From: Histomonas meleagridis
Taxonomy: Eukaryota; Parabasalia; Tritrichomonadida; Dientamoebidae
Reading direction: 5' to 3'
NCBI GenBank assembly: GCA_020186115.1
Contig: WSYJ01000014.1
Location: 401,038 to 465,037, forward strand
DNA length: 64,000 nucleotides
The notes under the pieces were generated by a model. It was not told the origin of the DNA. It worked only from the letters and a program-made list of their open reading frames with translations, and did not search any database. This document shows, in pieces, positions 34,798 through 44,600 of this stretch; the first letter of the stretch is position 1; every line of letters starts with the position of its first letter. The translations under genes and the position numbers were made by a program.

Positions 34798-35394
34798 ATG
34801 ACTTTCAGGGGGAATCAGTTCGCGAGTGTTTATGGGCAACAAGCCATCCCAGTGATGCCTTCATCACCTAAACGTAATGGCACCAAACAACAAGTTGGTT
34901 ATAATGACCCTTTTTCATATTATCCACCATACCGTTTTATTCAACAAACACAGTATCATCCACAGTTTATTCAATCAGCGAACTATACTATTCCTATCAG
35001 TGGCTACCCAAGCAAAGTTCCAATGTATGCACCAGAACAACAAATAATCATGATGCAACAACCACAAGAACCAATATATCAACAACAACAGCAACAACAA
35101 CAACCCATTCCAACACAACGTCGAACTCGAATGGATCAAGTTCAATATTCGCAACAACGAAACGGGCGCCGCGGAAATGAACCAAAACAAAAAAATAAAC
35201 GAGAGACTGATATGCATGAACAAAATTATATCAATGTTAATGGTGGTCAAGGTGATGACATTTCTTCTTTATCGAAGGACGATCTTCCTTGGCCAAAACC
35301 AACATATTTACAAGATCCTAATTCACCACCAGATTTCTTTAATATTATTGGGAGAGGAAATCTTCCATCTTTCACATTTGAACCTGAACGGTAA
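34798..35394 (+). CDS. Gln/Pro/Tyr-rich disordered protein, 198 aa
   Basis: The family is not recognised. The product is low-complexity: aromatic and Gln-rich in the first half (PFSYYPPYRFIQQTQY; a poly-Gln run of eight near residue 98), then a basic stretch (QRRTRMDQ..QRNGRRGNEPKQKNKR) and an acidic C-terminus with DLPWPKP and PPDFFNIIGRGNLPSF. This composition is common in RNA-binding or P-body proteins, which is inference only. ATG 34798 is the first in this frame. Poly-Gln codons are mixed CAA/CAG. Confidence 0.6.
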   Translation: MTFRGNQFASVYGQQAIPVMPSSPKRNGTKQQVGYNDPFSYYPPYRFIQQTQYHPQFIQSANYTIPISGYPSKVPMYAPEQQIIMMQQPQEPIYQQQQQQQQPIPTQRRTRMDQVQYSQQRNGRRGNEPKQKNKRETDMHEQNYINVNGGQGDDISSLSKDDLPWPKPTYLQDPNSPPDFFNIIGRGNLPSFTFEPER

Positions 35395-35693
35395 ATTGAA
35401 TAAATTATTTTTCTATGAAAATATTTTTAAATATAACTATAACATAACTTCTTTAAGGACGAATTCAAGATGGAAACTAAAATTAAAGTCACAAATATTG
35501 CATTCACTGATTATCATGAAAAAAATTTTTTTACCAATTTTTTTCAAACCCATATTATGATAACCCGTAACTATTATAGCCGGTTACATATCTTACAAAG
35601 TCATTTATATTTCGAGATATTGATTATTTTTTTTGGAGTTTTTATAAATTTTTCAATTGTTAATTGGTCATAACGAACACAAAATTTTTAATA

Positions 35694-35903
35694 ATGGAAA
35701 AAGAAAAGAAATACAAAACATCTCGGTGTCAAACTCCAACATATCTTTGCAGGGATGTATGCCCTCTTTGTAACCAAAGTTACTCTTCAGGGAAAAGTAT
35801 GTTATCATTTGGAAATTGTGACCACAAATTCTGTATTAGGTGTTACACAATCTTAAATAGCTTTCCTGAGAGGGAACACAAATGCCCAATTTGTAAGAGA
35901 TAA
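35694..35903 (+). CDS. Small RING-finger protein, 69 aa
   Basis: An almost bare RING domain: CPLC, 15 residues, C-D-H, two residues, C, two residues, C, 13 residues, CPIC. This is the C3HC4 pattern that binds two zinc ions and recruits ubiquitin E2 enzymes. The N-terminus (KYKTSRCQTPTYLCRD) is basic. ATG 35694 is the first ATG; the frame opens upstream with TTG only. At 69 residues it has no room for a substrate-binding domain, so it may act in a complex. The 300 bases before it hold only short, doubtful ORFs. Confidence 0.65.
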   Translation: MEKEKKYKTSRCQTPTYLCRDVCPLCNQSYSSGKSMLSFGNCDHKFCIRCYTILNSFPEREHKCPICKR

Positions 35904-36186
35904 TATTCTTAGAATTTTTTTTGTAATCAAGTAACAATGCAAAAAGGATTTTAACATTTATACATACCATGTTTTATGGCGTTTGTAAAGATATGTGCTG
36001 TAATACTTTTATTAATATATTTATTTTACAAAATTATTGATTTTTTTGCAAATAAGACACCTTGTGCTAGTTTTTTTTAATATAAATACATTTGATTTTT
36101 CTTTATATTAAGTTTTCTTCTTGCAATTTTTTCTTTTTAACGACCGTTACATGTAATAACTCTATTGCTTTGCAACCCCAAAACAT

Positions 36187-38949
36187 ATGACGAAACAAGC
36201 ATGGGGTGGAAGGAATACATGGTCAGCAAATTTGGAAGATGATGACTTTGCAATGGCTTTCATCCCAGCTAGCGAATGTGATTTGGAAAATTCAAGTGAT
36301 GAAGTCAAACAAAAGCAAAAAGAAGAAACACAACATGAAAAAACAGAATCTAATAGCAAAGAAATTACGTCAATAGCACCATCTCCAGATATTCCATTAG
36401 TATTGGAAATAACAAAATCAAATATGGAAGAAGTTGAGTCTAATTATTATTTTAGCTATGCAAAAAATGGAGTTAACTGTTTTCTTGATGAATTTATTGG
36501 GAATTTAATGACTATTTTTCCTAAATTCAGTGCATTAGCAATTTCTTCAGATACTACCGTGTCTATTTATGATATGTATTCATTTTTTGCTCAAAAGCCA
36601 CCACTTTTACAAATTCCTAAGCAAAATGTTTCATCTCTTACATTATTAGAACATGAAAATTCAGTGATTCTTGCACTTTCAACGAAATCATCAATTGAAA
36701 TTTACTCATTAGGCGGTGTTGTGATGGATCAAATTTCAATTACAGAAGCGCCCACTAAGCTCTCATCTATCAAGTCTAACATTATCTATATTTTTCAGCA
36801 CACTCTCTATTTATACGATATTAATAGCAAGGAGGTCACTTTTGAAACAAGTAATATTGCAGATTTTTGCGAGTACAAAGATAAGTTAATTCTAATGAAT
36901 ATGTCTAATGATTTTTATTTGTTTGACTTAGAACATGCACAATACCTATGCACTGTTAAACATGAAATTAAAGGTTTTTGTATGTCCAAAGATATTCTTT
37001 TGATGTTTGGAAGGAATTCTGGTTCAGAAGAACCGAATGTGATCGGCTTTTCGGTTTTGACGCGTGAACATTCAAAGCTTTACACCATTCCAGATTTAAC
37101 GTTATCATCACAAACGAAACTTATTTTATGTTCCTCAAACATCCATTCCTTTGTTATTATTGGGACTGACAATTGTAAAGATTGTGTTGTTATTCACTGT
37201 GACCGTATTTCCAAATTTAATTTCATTGATACTGAAGAGAAAAATATTCACACTCCACGTCGTAAGAGCGACAACAAAATGTTTTCCTTGACTAATTTGT
37301 TTTCTATTGATTACAGCGGGTTAAATGGCTGTATAAAAACGTGTGGCTTCTTAGCATTTTATAATGATGGATATCAAATCATTTATTCATTAAATTGTAA
37401 TGAAGAAAATGAAATTAAATCCACGCATTCGAAAACATTAATTACTTTAAATCACGATAATGAAGAAGAGGAATACCAACAACGAGAAGAAGAAGAATTC
37501 CCTCAAATTGAAGAAGAAGAATTCCCACAACGAGAAGAAGAGGAATTTCCGCCAGAGGAAGAAGAAGGTAAAACAAGTGAAATCGAAACTGTTTCGAAGG
37601 ATATTTTAATTACTTTAATCTGTGATAGTTCTACATGTTTCTGTTGTTTTGAGAATGGATTAATTGGTTACGTCGATAGTTCCACTAATCTTCTTAATAT
37701 ATTTGATCCCAAAACACACAAAATCATTTCGCAATGTTCAGTTCCTAAGAACACATTTTTAATGCGCTCTGTCTTTAAGAAATATTGTTTTGCCGTATCA
37801 CAAAATCCGATGAATGAAGACGAAGTAATATTTAGTGTAATTAATTTAGAGAAGAATTTTTGTATCTGTTCGTACTCATTTTCTAATGCACAAACGGAAG
37901 ATGAATTTAAAGATTTCTCATTTGCGACAAGTAATGAACATCCGATAATTATCTTAGTCACATCATCGGATATATATATATTCTTTATCTATGATTATGA
38001 TAAATTATATTTATTAGATATCGAAGATGCAAATAAAGTTAATTTTAGTGATCCTGAAACTTGGGATACATATATCTTTAGCGGAGTAAGTTTCTTAGAT
38101 AATACATATGATGAAAATGATAATTTTGTTCATGTTTTGTTTTTCTTTGATAATCGTTTTATTTCATTATGTAATATTCAATTGCTTAATGAAGATGAAC
38201 CATTAATATCAACGAATTTTCTAAAACCATTTAAAGAAATTACAGAAATTCAAATGAAAATTATTAATCCAACAAATATTAAGAATAAAGAACTAAAAAT
38301 TGAAACTTCAAATAATAAAATAAATTCTTCAAATGATTCACAAGATTTTAAAAAGATTTTAATCGATAAAGATGCTGATGACCCAATAAAAATCGAAGAA
38401 AATATTGAAACTGATGAATATTACGAATATTTTAAATATGGAAATAATTCGCAAAGTGTTTTCTCTGAATTCGGATTATTAACAATATCAAATGATGAAA
38501 CAATTAAAACATATCTTATACAAAATAATGAACAATTCGAACTTTTGTGGGAAAATAATGATATTAAAAATGTTAGTGCACATTGTTATATTGATCAAGA
38601 AAATTGTTCTGTTTTATGCGTATGTAATAATGATTTTATCTTTTTGCTTAATGTTAAAACAGGTGAAATTTTATCAAAAATCGAAAACAATTTTGGTAAC
38701 ATAATTAAAATCGAATATAATAAAAGTATGAAAAATATGGCATTTATGATTACAAAAGAAGGGAAAATGTTTGTTGTTAATGTATTGGATGTTGGAGAAA
38801 ATATAGAAATAAAAAATGAAGAACAAAACAGAAAAAAGAAATTAAGATATTACCCAAATAAATTAAATGGATTTCGAAGATCTTTAACAAATTTTGATAT
38901 AAAGAAAGAAAAACAATGTGTTAGATTAGAAAATCACTTTCGTAAATAA
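36187..38949 (+). CDS. Beta-propeller-like protein with acidic repeat insert, 920 aa
   Basis: The family is not recognised. From residue ~95 onward short beta-strand repeats with WD40-like spacing recur (LAISSDTTVSIYDMY, VILALSTKSSIEIYSLGG, LICDSSTCFCCFENGLIGYVDSS, LCVCNNDFIFLLNVKTGEIL), suggesting two propellers split by an acidic insert near residues 425-465. The first ~75 residues are charged and probably disordered, and the last ~30 are basic. It may be a trafficking or ciliary WD protein, which cannot be decided. TAACGACCGTTA (36138-36149) lies ~40 bases before ATG 36187. Intact. Confidence 0.7.
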   Translation: MTKQAWGGRNTWSANLEDDDFAMAFIPASECDLENSSDEVKQKQKEETQHEKTESNSKEITSIAPSPDIPLVLEITKSNMEEVESNYYFSYAKNGVNCFLDEFIGNLMTIFPKFSALAISSDTTVSIYDMYSFFAQKPPLLQIPKQNVSSLTLLEHENSVILALSTKSSIEIYSLGGVVMDQISITEAPTKLSSIKSNIIYIFQHTLYLYDINSKEVTFETSNIADFCEYKDKLILMNMSNDFYLFDLEHAQYLCTVKHEIKGFCMSKDILLMFGRNSGSEEPNVIGFSVLTREHSKLYTIPDLTLSSQTKLILCSSNIHSFVIIGTDNCKDCVVIHCDRISKFNFIDTEEKNIHTPRRKSDNKMFSLTNLFSIDYSGLNGCIKTCGFLAFYNDGYQIIYSLNCNEENEIKSTHSKTLITLNHDNEEEEYQQREEEEFPQIEEEEFPQREEEEFPPEEEEGKTSEIETVSKDILITLICDSSTCFCCFENGLIGYVDSSTNLLNIFDPKTHKIISQCSVPKNTFLMRSVFKKYCFAVSQNPMNEDEVIFSVINLEKNFCICSYSFSNAQTEDEFKDFSFATSNEHPIIILVTSSDIYIFFIYDYDKLYLLDIEDANKVNFSDPETWDTYIFSGVSFLDNTYDENDNFVHVLFFFDNRFISLCNIQLLNEDEPLISTNFLKPFKEITEIQMKIINPTNIKNKELKIETSNNKINSSNDSQDFKKILIDKDADDPIKIEENIETDEYYEYFKYGNNSQSVFSEFGLLTISNDETIKTYLIQNNEQFELLWENNDIKNVSAHCYIDQENCSVLCVCNNDFIFLLNVKTGEILSKIENNFGNIIKIEYNKSMKNMAFMITKEGKMFVVNVLDVGENIEIKNEEQNRKKKLRYYPNKLNGFRRSLTNFDIKKEKQCVRLENHFRK
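37462..37570 (+). repeat. 24-bp coding repeat (EEEEFPQR type), four units
   Basis: Eight-residue units EEEEYQQR, EEEEFPQI, EEEEFPQR and EEEEFPPE follow one another inside the propeller-like gene. The GAA/GAG-rich repeat is a likely site of length variation between strains. Confidence 0.85.
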
Positions 38950-39335
38950 ACATTAAATAATTTAAGTGATAATTATTATGTACGCACTTCTTTTTGCTGA
39001 TGTGAGTTGAAAGGTGCAAGTTCATCATATCAAAAATTCTTTTGAATACATGTTTTAGATTTTACAATATTAGAGTTAGACCTATTTTTATTTAGACATT
39101 GACAAAAATATATATAATTCACAATTTTTTTTAAAATGGTCATTTGATCTGATATAAACATTTTAACAGTACTCTTGGAATGAATTTAAGCGGAGAATTA
39201 GGTCATTGAAGAAGAACAAACAAAAAAATTTTTTGAACATTTTCATTTCGAAGTTTTTGTGTTTACGAAAACAATATTTTTATGCACTTCAGCATATAAC
39301 GGCTACGGTTTTACGACCAGAAATAATATCATTAT

Positions 39336-39950
39336 TTGTTGAGCTTGAATACAACTAATTCAGAACTTGAGATAGACCCGTTCTACTATTCAACCATCCC
39401 ATCAATAAAACTAAAAATTCCTAAAAAAGAAAAAATGAAACAGATTAATTACTTAAATTTAAAAACAAAATCAACTAAAAGTAGTGAGGAAATTGATAAA
39501 AGGTTTAAAATATTTTTATTAGAAAAAAAATTTATACTTGATCATCTTATAAGAAGACATTTTAATAAATGGAAAAGTAAATGCTTTTCTCCACAAAACG
39601 CGCGTGACTATAATGATCTGCTCCTTGATTATTCTATTCCAATAGATATAACATTCAATGAAATTCATGAATCAATTGAATCTTTAGATCTTCAATACCA
39701 AAATGATCAATATACTCCATTGTACAACTCGTTCCGTCCAACAAAAGAACAAGAAAACAGAATCAAATCTGCAGTTAAAAGAATTGTCTCCTCCACTTTT
39801 GAAATTTCAAATGCAAATAATTCATTAGGAACTCCACAAAATTTAAAGGAAACTTCAATAAAAATGAATAAAAATTCAAAAAATTCAGTTATCACTGATA
39901 TATCATACGATCGAGATTCATTAAATGAGGCACTAAATGGAATCAAATGA
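39336..39950 (+). CDS. Unknown protein, possible Sfi1/centrin-binding-like motif; no clear start
   Basis: The 204-codon frame is open from 39327 and starts with TTG codons; the first ATG is at 39435, so the true N-terminus may lie in another frame or the gene may be 5'-truncated. The product is charged and mostly helical. LLEKKFILDHLIRRHFNKWKSKCF resembles a single Sfi1-type repeat (hydrophobic spacing ending in F..W), seen in centrin-binding centrosomal proteins; one copy is weak evidence. ATAACGGCTACGG lies near 39296. Function unknown. Confidence 0.45.
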   Translation: MLSLNTTNSELEIDPFYYSTIPSIKLKIPKKEKMKQINYLNLKTKSTKSSEEIDKRFKIFLLEKKFILDHLIRRHFNKWKSKCFSPQNARDYNDLLLDYSIPIDITFNEIHESIESLDLQYQNDQYTPLYNSFRPTKEQENRIKSAVKRIVSSTFEISNANNSLGTPQNLKETSIKMNKNSKNSVITDISYDRDSLNEALNGIK

Positions 39951-40407
39951 AAATACACCAAGTACCTCTTCTCTTCGGCAAGGTTTTTGTTACCATAACG
40001 TTTAAAATGCATCTTTAATTGATTCAACCATTTGATTGGATGAAAAATTTGTTTTCTCACAACAAAGGGACGAAATGAAAGAAGACCATAACACAAGAAC
40101 AGAGTTAAATTTACATAAATATGAAAAAGAAACATATTCCTTTGATTATAATAAAGAGCAGAAACATATGTTTCCAAAATGAGACAACAATTTTTTAAGA
40201 ACTAATCACACCAAATAATACACATTTATCAAGAAGTAATTTTCATTCATTCTATTTCTTCTTTTGTCAAGAAAATGTTTTCTGTTTTTTAGATCTAATT
40301 CAAAAAAGAAGCAAAAACGATCAAATTCGATTGAATCTCTTATCAAAAAGTTATATAGTTCATGATTTATTTATGATAAAATTTTCTATCATAATTATTT
40401 TCAGGGC
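39951..40407. other. Intergenic, converging 3' ends
   Basis: AT-rich DNA between the stops of the unknown gene (plus) and the ArfGAP gene (minus). A 156-codon minus-strand ORF at 39707-40177 overlaps the unknown gene, has atypical composition and is not believed. Nothing else seen. Confidence 0.4.
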
Positions 40408-42309
40408 TCAATCCTTTGCCCTTAGTAACCTTGTAATTGTTCTTATTTCGTTTGTCACAATTAGTTCCTTTTGTTCCCTTAGTCCATAAGGAGCGAATCT
40501 CGTTGATGTCGGAACAAACTTTTGCACTTTTTCAGAATCCGATTTTGTTGTATTTTCTAGGAAAAGTTCAACAAGTTGCTGATTACCTGTTGCAACTGCC
40601 ATAAGTAACAAGTCAACCTCTGTTTCTTTTGTTTTAGCGCCGCAGTCAAGTAAAAACTTTACTGTTTCGATATTCTGATAAAATATCGCATAGCATAACG
40701 CCGTCCATTTATTGGTATCAGGTTCGTCAACTTCAACAGTACAACTTACAGCTATGGCGACAATGATTGGATTACCAATGGCAGCAGCTGCATGTATCGG
40801 CTTGATTCCTTCAAATACATCAGTGGCACGACCAAAGTTCATGGAATGGACAAGCGCACGAAAGTCAAGGCGCTCAATGGACTCAAATGGATCTGGTGGT
40901 GGCGTTACTGTGGCCCATTGTTTGTTTTGGTATTTCTTTAATACATACATTGTTCTGATATCATCGTCCATTCGTGGTCCTACTTCAACATCGCAGTCTT
41001 TGGAAAGAAGTAAACTGTTGGAACATTCATTTGTAAGGACATTGAGAAGATTATGATAAAATGGATGAAGCTTATCAAGAATAACTGAGCGAATTTTGGA
41101 TACTTTGGTGGACATTTGTCGATGTGTTGAGCAACATTTGAGGCAAAGTCGATTGCCCCAATTTAATGCACACCATGTTGCATCAGTAGCTCCACAATCT
41201 GCACAAATCATCTGGTTTGTTGAGTCATCAGTTGTCTCTGGCTCATTACCTCGTATCATTTTTGTGTTATGATTCGCAAAAATTGATAGCCATTCATCAA
41301 GATCATAAGCTGTTAATGCTTGAAGAATTATGGTATATTCAGGGGATTGAACTTTGAAACAGAATCTGCGCTTCTTTTTGTTGATAGCAATAGCTGTAAC
41401 AAGGAGAAGCGAAAACGAGGTGTCCTTGCGACCGTTTATGGGATCGTACAACACAAAAACGCCTTCGTCAAAAGTGGCGTATCGTCGTACCCAACCGCCG
41501 ACCCTTTTCTTGGAACGATACCAAACGACATGTGATACGTTTGGGGTTGCAATGTTTTTGACTTTTTTCTCACGTATTTCCCAACAATCGATAGCATTTC
41601 GATATGCTTCGTTTTTGGTATTTGAAGATACGTCATTTTTTGCTATGAAGGTAGAAATTAAATCTTGCCTCTTGATATAATCTTGTGCTGCTTTTTGTTG
41701 ATTGTTATTTTTTGTGAAAAATATTCGAGTTGACCCAAGAAATGCAAGAATAACTTCTAGTATAGAGGTGTTTATACTTGGAGTGGTGGATTTTTCTGAA
41801 GTAATGAGAGTTTTCATTGTTTCATATAAAATGCTTGAACGATTACACATAACATTTTTAAGGTTAGTTTCGGTTTGTGATATTATTTCAGGTTTTGTCT
41901 TGGCGCCTAAAGCTCCATATTCTTCAATTACTTTTTGAAATTCGTTATTTGATTTATTGAACTCAGATTTATGTTTTGATATTAGTGGAAGAAAAACAGA
42001 TTTGATTGTATGTAATTGTTTGCAGCACTCATCAACTGAGATTTTGAATGTATCAAAAAGAGTACATATTGATGTCAACAAATCTTCAAAACCACCAAGT
42101 AGTTTGCATTCATTTGTTACTTCATGTATTTTTTCGAATTCTTTTTTAGCATCTGCTAAATTTGAAGATATTTTGGTGAAGGAATGATGAAGTTTGTCTA
42201 TTACATGTATGTAAGATGACTGTTCTTTTAATCGTGCTAACATGCTTTGTTCAAGTAAAGGTGATGGATCGAAATATTGAAATAAATCTGGCTCGTTTGA
42301 TGAATCCAT
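40408..42309 (-). CDS. ACAP-type ArfGAP: BAR-PH-ArfGAP-ankyrin, 633 aa
   Basis: An intact protein with all four domains in order. Residues ~15-235 are a BAR-like helical domain. Residues ~255-350 are a PH domain (SKKRVGGWVRRYATFDEGVFVLY). The ArfGAP zinc finger starts at Cys369 (CADCGATDATWCALNWG, then LCLKCCSTHRQM) and keeps the Arg finger after His. Residues ~505-600 are ankyrin repeats (DFRALVHSM, GIKPIHAAAAIGNP, NKWTALCYAIFYQN). ACAP/ASAP proteins end Arf signalling on endosomes and the cell surface, sensing curvature and phosphoinositides. Lengths match the family. The start is followed upstream by AACGTTC-type sequence rather than the usual AACGG motif. Confidence 0.93.
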   Translation of the reverse strand: MDSSNEPDLFQYFDPSPLLEQSMLARLKEQSSYIHVIDKLHHSFTKISSNLADAKKEFEKIHEVTNECKLLGGFEDLLTSICTLFDTFKISVDECCKQLHTIKSVFLPLISKHKSEFNKSNNEFQKVIEEYGALGAKTKPEIISQTETNLKNVMCNRSSILYETMKTLITSEKSTTPSINTSILEVILAFLGSTRIFFTKNNNQQKAAQDYIKRQDLISTFIAKNDVSSNTKNEAYRNAIDCWEIREKKVKNIATPNVSHVVWYRSKKRVGGWVRRYATFDEGVFVLYDPINGRKDTSFSLLLVTAIAINKKKRRFCFKVQSPEYTIILQALTAYDLDEWLSIFANHNTKMIRGNEPETTDDSTNQMICADCGATDATWCALNWGNRLCLKCCSTHRQMSTKVSKIRSVILDKLHPFYHNLLNVLTNECSNSLLLSKDCDVEVGPRMDDDIRTMYVLKKYQNKQWATVTPPPDPFESIERLDFRALVHSMNFGRATDVFEGIKPIHAAAAIGNPIIVAIAVSCTVEVDEPDTNKWTALCYAIFYQNIETVKFLLDCGAKTKETEVDLLLMAVATGNQQLVELFLENTTKSDSEKVQKFVPTSTRFAPYGLREQKELIVTNEIRTITRLLRAKD

Positions 42310-43264
42310 TTGCTTTTTAAAAGGTTATGTGATAACTTTTTCAATGTATAAAAGGAGTTGTTAGAACGTTCATATCGGCAACGAAAGCATGCTCTCAATT
42401 ATCAAACGCAGGCAAAATCCTCTTCTCAAAAAGCTTTTTACTGTTTACAGATTGTGAATATATGTATGGCGGTTTATGTATTGTCTGTGGGAAATTTTGT
42501 TTCCCTTATTAATGATTGAAAAATAGTTATACTATAGCAAGCCACTAAGGCTTAGTGACTGAGCATAGTAAATTTTCGATATCGAAAATTATTGAGCCCC
42601 AATAAGAATTCGGAAACGATAGACATTAATAAATAGATTTAGTGAAATCAGAATTTACTTTTGATCATCCAAATAGTTACATGTCTTAAATTCAATTTCA
42701 CTCCAATTAAATTTATATGCATTTTATTTGTATATTGGATTGAGAGAAGGTTCAGACAGAATGCATTAATGTATAGACTCATACAAAATTTCAGTAAATG
42801 TGTGTAGAAAAACTTGCATCGGCAATGTAATGAGGTACGGTTGGAACTAAATCCGACAACCCCTTTTATTTGAAATAGTTTATAAAATATAAAATATTTA
42901 GTTTTTTAAATAAAATTAAAAGTATAAGTTTCGAAAAAGAGTAAATTTACTTTAAAAATTATATACTAAAAGATCACTCGGACTCTAGAAATCGTGAATT
43001 TTCGATTAAGATTTTGAAGATAAAACATTAAAATACAGCTTGTTCTTAACCCCACAAGGAAATTTTTGCAACATGTTCTGGGTGCTTTCAGTGGGTATAA
43101 TAAAAGTGACATTTTTGGCGCACCCCCAGAAAATATCACTTTCACGGTTATTTTGGCGGGAATTCGACTGTCGATTTTTTGAGGTATATATACATAGGTT
43201 TAAAAAAGCACTTCTTGTACGTTAAAAAAACGTTTATTTTTCATGTTATTTCGCAAAAAACACG
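42310..43264. other. Intergenic region with two palindromes
   Basis: CACTAAG-G-CTTAGTG (42543-42557) and the perfect 20-bp palindrome AATTTTCGATATCGAAAATT (42571-42590) lie close together ~235 bases upstream of the ArfGAP start. From ~42940 the DNA matches a direct repeat on the far side of the pogo remnant. No coding sequence is visible before 43265. Confidence 0.55.
42940..43035. repeat. Direct repeat, left copy, flanking the pogo remnant
   Basis: It contains CGAAAAAGAGTAAATTTAC, then AAAAGATCACTCGGACTCTAG and ATTTTGAAGATAAAACAT. These match in order the copy at 45183-45300, with several differences and small indels, so the pair is old. It may be non-coding parts of one repeated element. 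Confidence 0.6.
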
Positions 43265-44600
43265 ATGAAAATAGGAACCATCCATCCTCCACTGAATTCT
43301 AGCATGCTGTATCAAAATATGGCTAAGGAGCTATCCAAAACCAATGTTAGATATGCAATCCGATTACTTGAAAAATATGATTATTTATGCGAACAAGTAA
43401 TGACATTATTTTATGTTTTACGCAATGACCTCGAGATAAATGTTTCAATAAGACGTATTGCACGATATAATGAAGTCGATTTCTCAAATTTGTCAAAAAA
43501 TCTTAGCAAACATAATCTAAAAAACCATCTCGAAGACCATTATCATTAACAGACGAACAAGAAATAGAGGTGTCAAATGAAATTTTGGCACGGGCGTGTG
43601 ATAATTATGCCATGACATCAAAAGAAATTCGAAATTATATTTTTGATCGATTAGATGTTTTAGTTTCCAATTTGTGGCATGTTAACTTTATCAGAAGACA
43701 TGAAAACAAAATTGCTTTGGCGGTGGCATATCCACAGGAAGAAGTGCGATTGACAGTTTCGAAGGATATTGCCAAAAAACATATATCTCACTTAAGAAAG
43801 TATATCGAAAATGTACCAACAGAACTAATCATTAACATTGATGAGGCATGTTCTAGCGACTGGATTGATAACCACCCAAAGCGTGTTATCATTCCTATTG
43901 ATTACAAGAAGCAAAGCGTTCAGTATTCAGTGAAAAGAAATACAAGAAAAATATCATTAAGTGCAGCAATATCGATGGGAGGAGATGCAATTACATCAAT
44001 GATAATATCGAATAAATTAAACCTCGATAGATAAAAAGCTGAAGCAGGTAATCGAGAGTGTCAATATTTTGTTTATCATAATCAGAACAGATGTTATGTG
44101 ACCAAAGACATTTCTCGATCTTATATATTAAACAATAATTCCTTATATTAAGAGCACAGGAGATCTTTTAAAACTTCATGAATATCCTGCAATAATTTAA
44201 GCGGACAAATGCTCCGCTCATATAGATGATAGTATTCTTGATATTCTAGTGGAAGATAATATTCGTGCGATAACATTTCCTCCTCATATAACAAATCTAT
44301 TTCAACCTCTAGATCTAGTTACATTTCGAGTTTTTAAACAATGAAAAAGCGCAACTAAATCGGTTTACAACAAAGGATCATTACTTGATTCATTTCATGT
44401 AAATATAATCGCTATAGAAAAAGCAACGATCTCACAAAATAATAAAAGTGCTTTTTATCTTTCTAATTTGATGATTTAAGGTTCAATAATCCGAATATAG
44501 CCATCGCTAGAGAATAATCCCTTCTTGATATTATTAATCAGTCTAATTTAAGTGATAATAGCTTTGATTGTTCCAAAACAAAGTTTGGATATATTTACAA
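43265..44600 (+). pseudogene. Decayed pogo-like (Tc1/mariner superfamily) transposase
   Basis: Two open pieces (43265-43549 and 43570-44034) and further fragments trace a DDE transposase. The order is a helix-turn-helix region, the linker PSRRPLSLTDEQEIEV before MTSKEIRNYI, then the first catalytic block IINIDEACSSDW, a beta-strand ISLSAAISMGGD, and beyond 44150 the second block (ADKCSAHIDDSILDIL) and NLFQPLDLVTFRVFK typical of pogo/Tigger proteins. Frameshifts and in-frame stops (for example in AII-stop-ADKC) show it is dead. No terminal inverted repeats were found by eye. Confidence 0.8.

Noticed and set aside
35470-35673. 67-codon ORF between the Gln-rich and RING genes
   Set aside because: Hydrophobic, AT-driven composition, no promoter motif and no recognisable domain.
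39707-40177. 156-codon minus-strand ORF
   Set aside because: It overlaps the 3' half of a plus-strand gene with more typical codon use and shows no domain.
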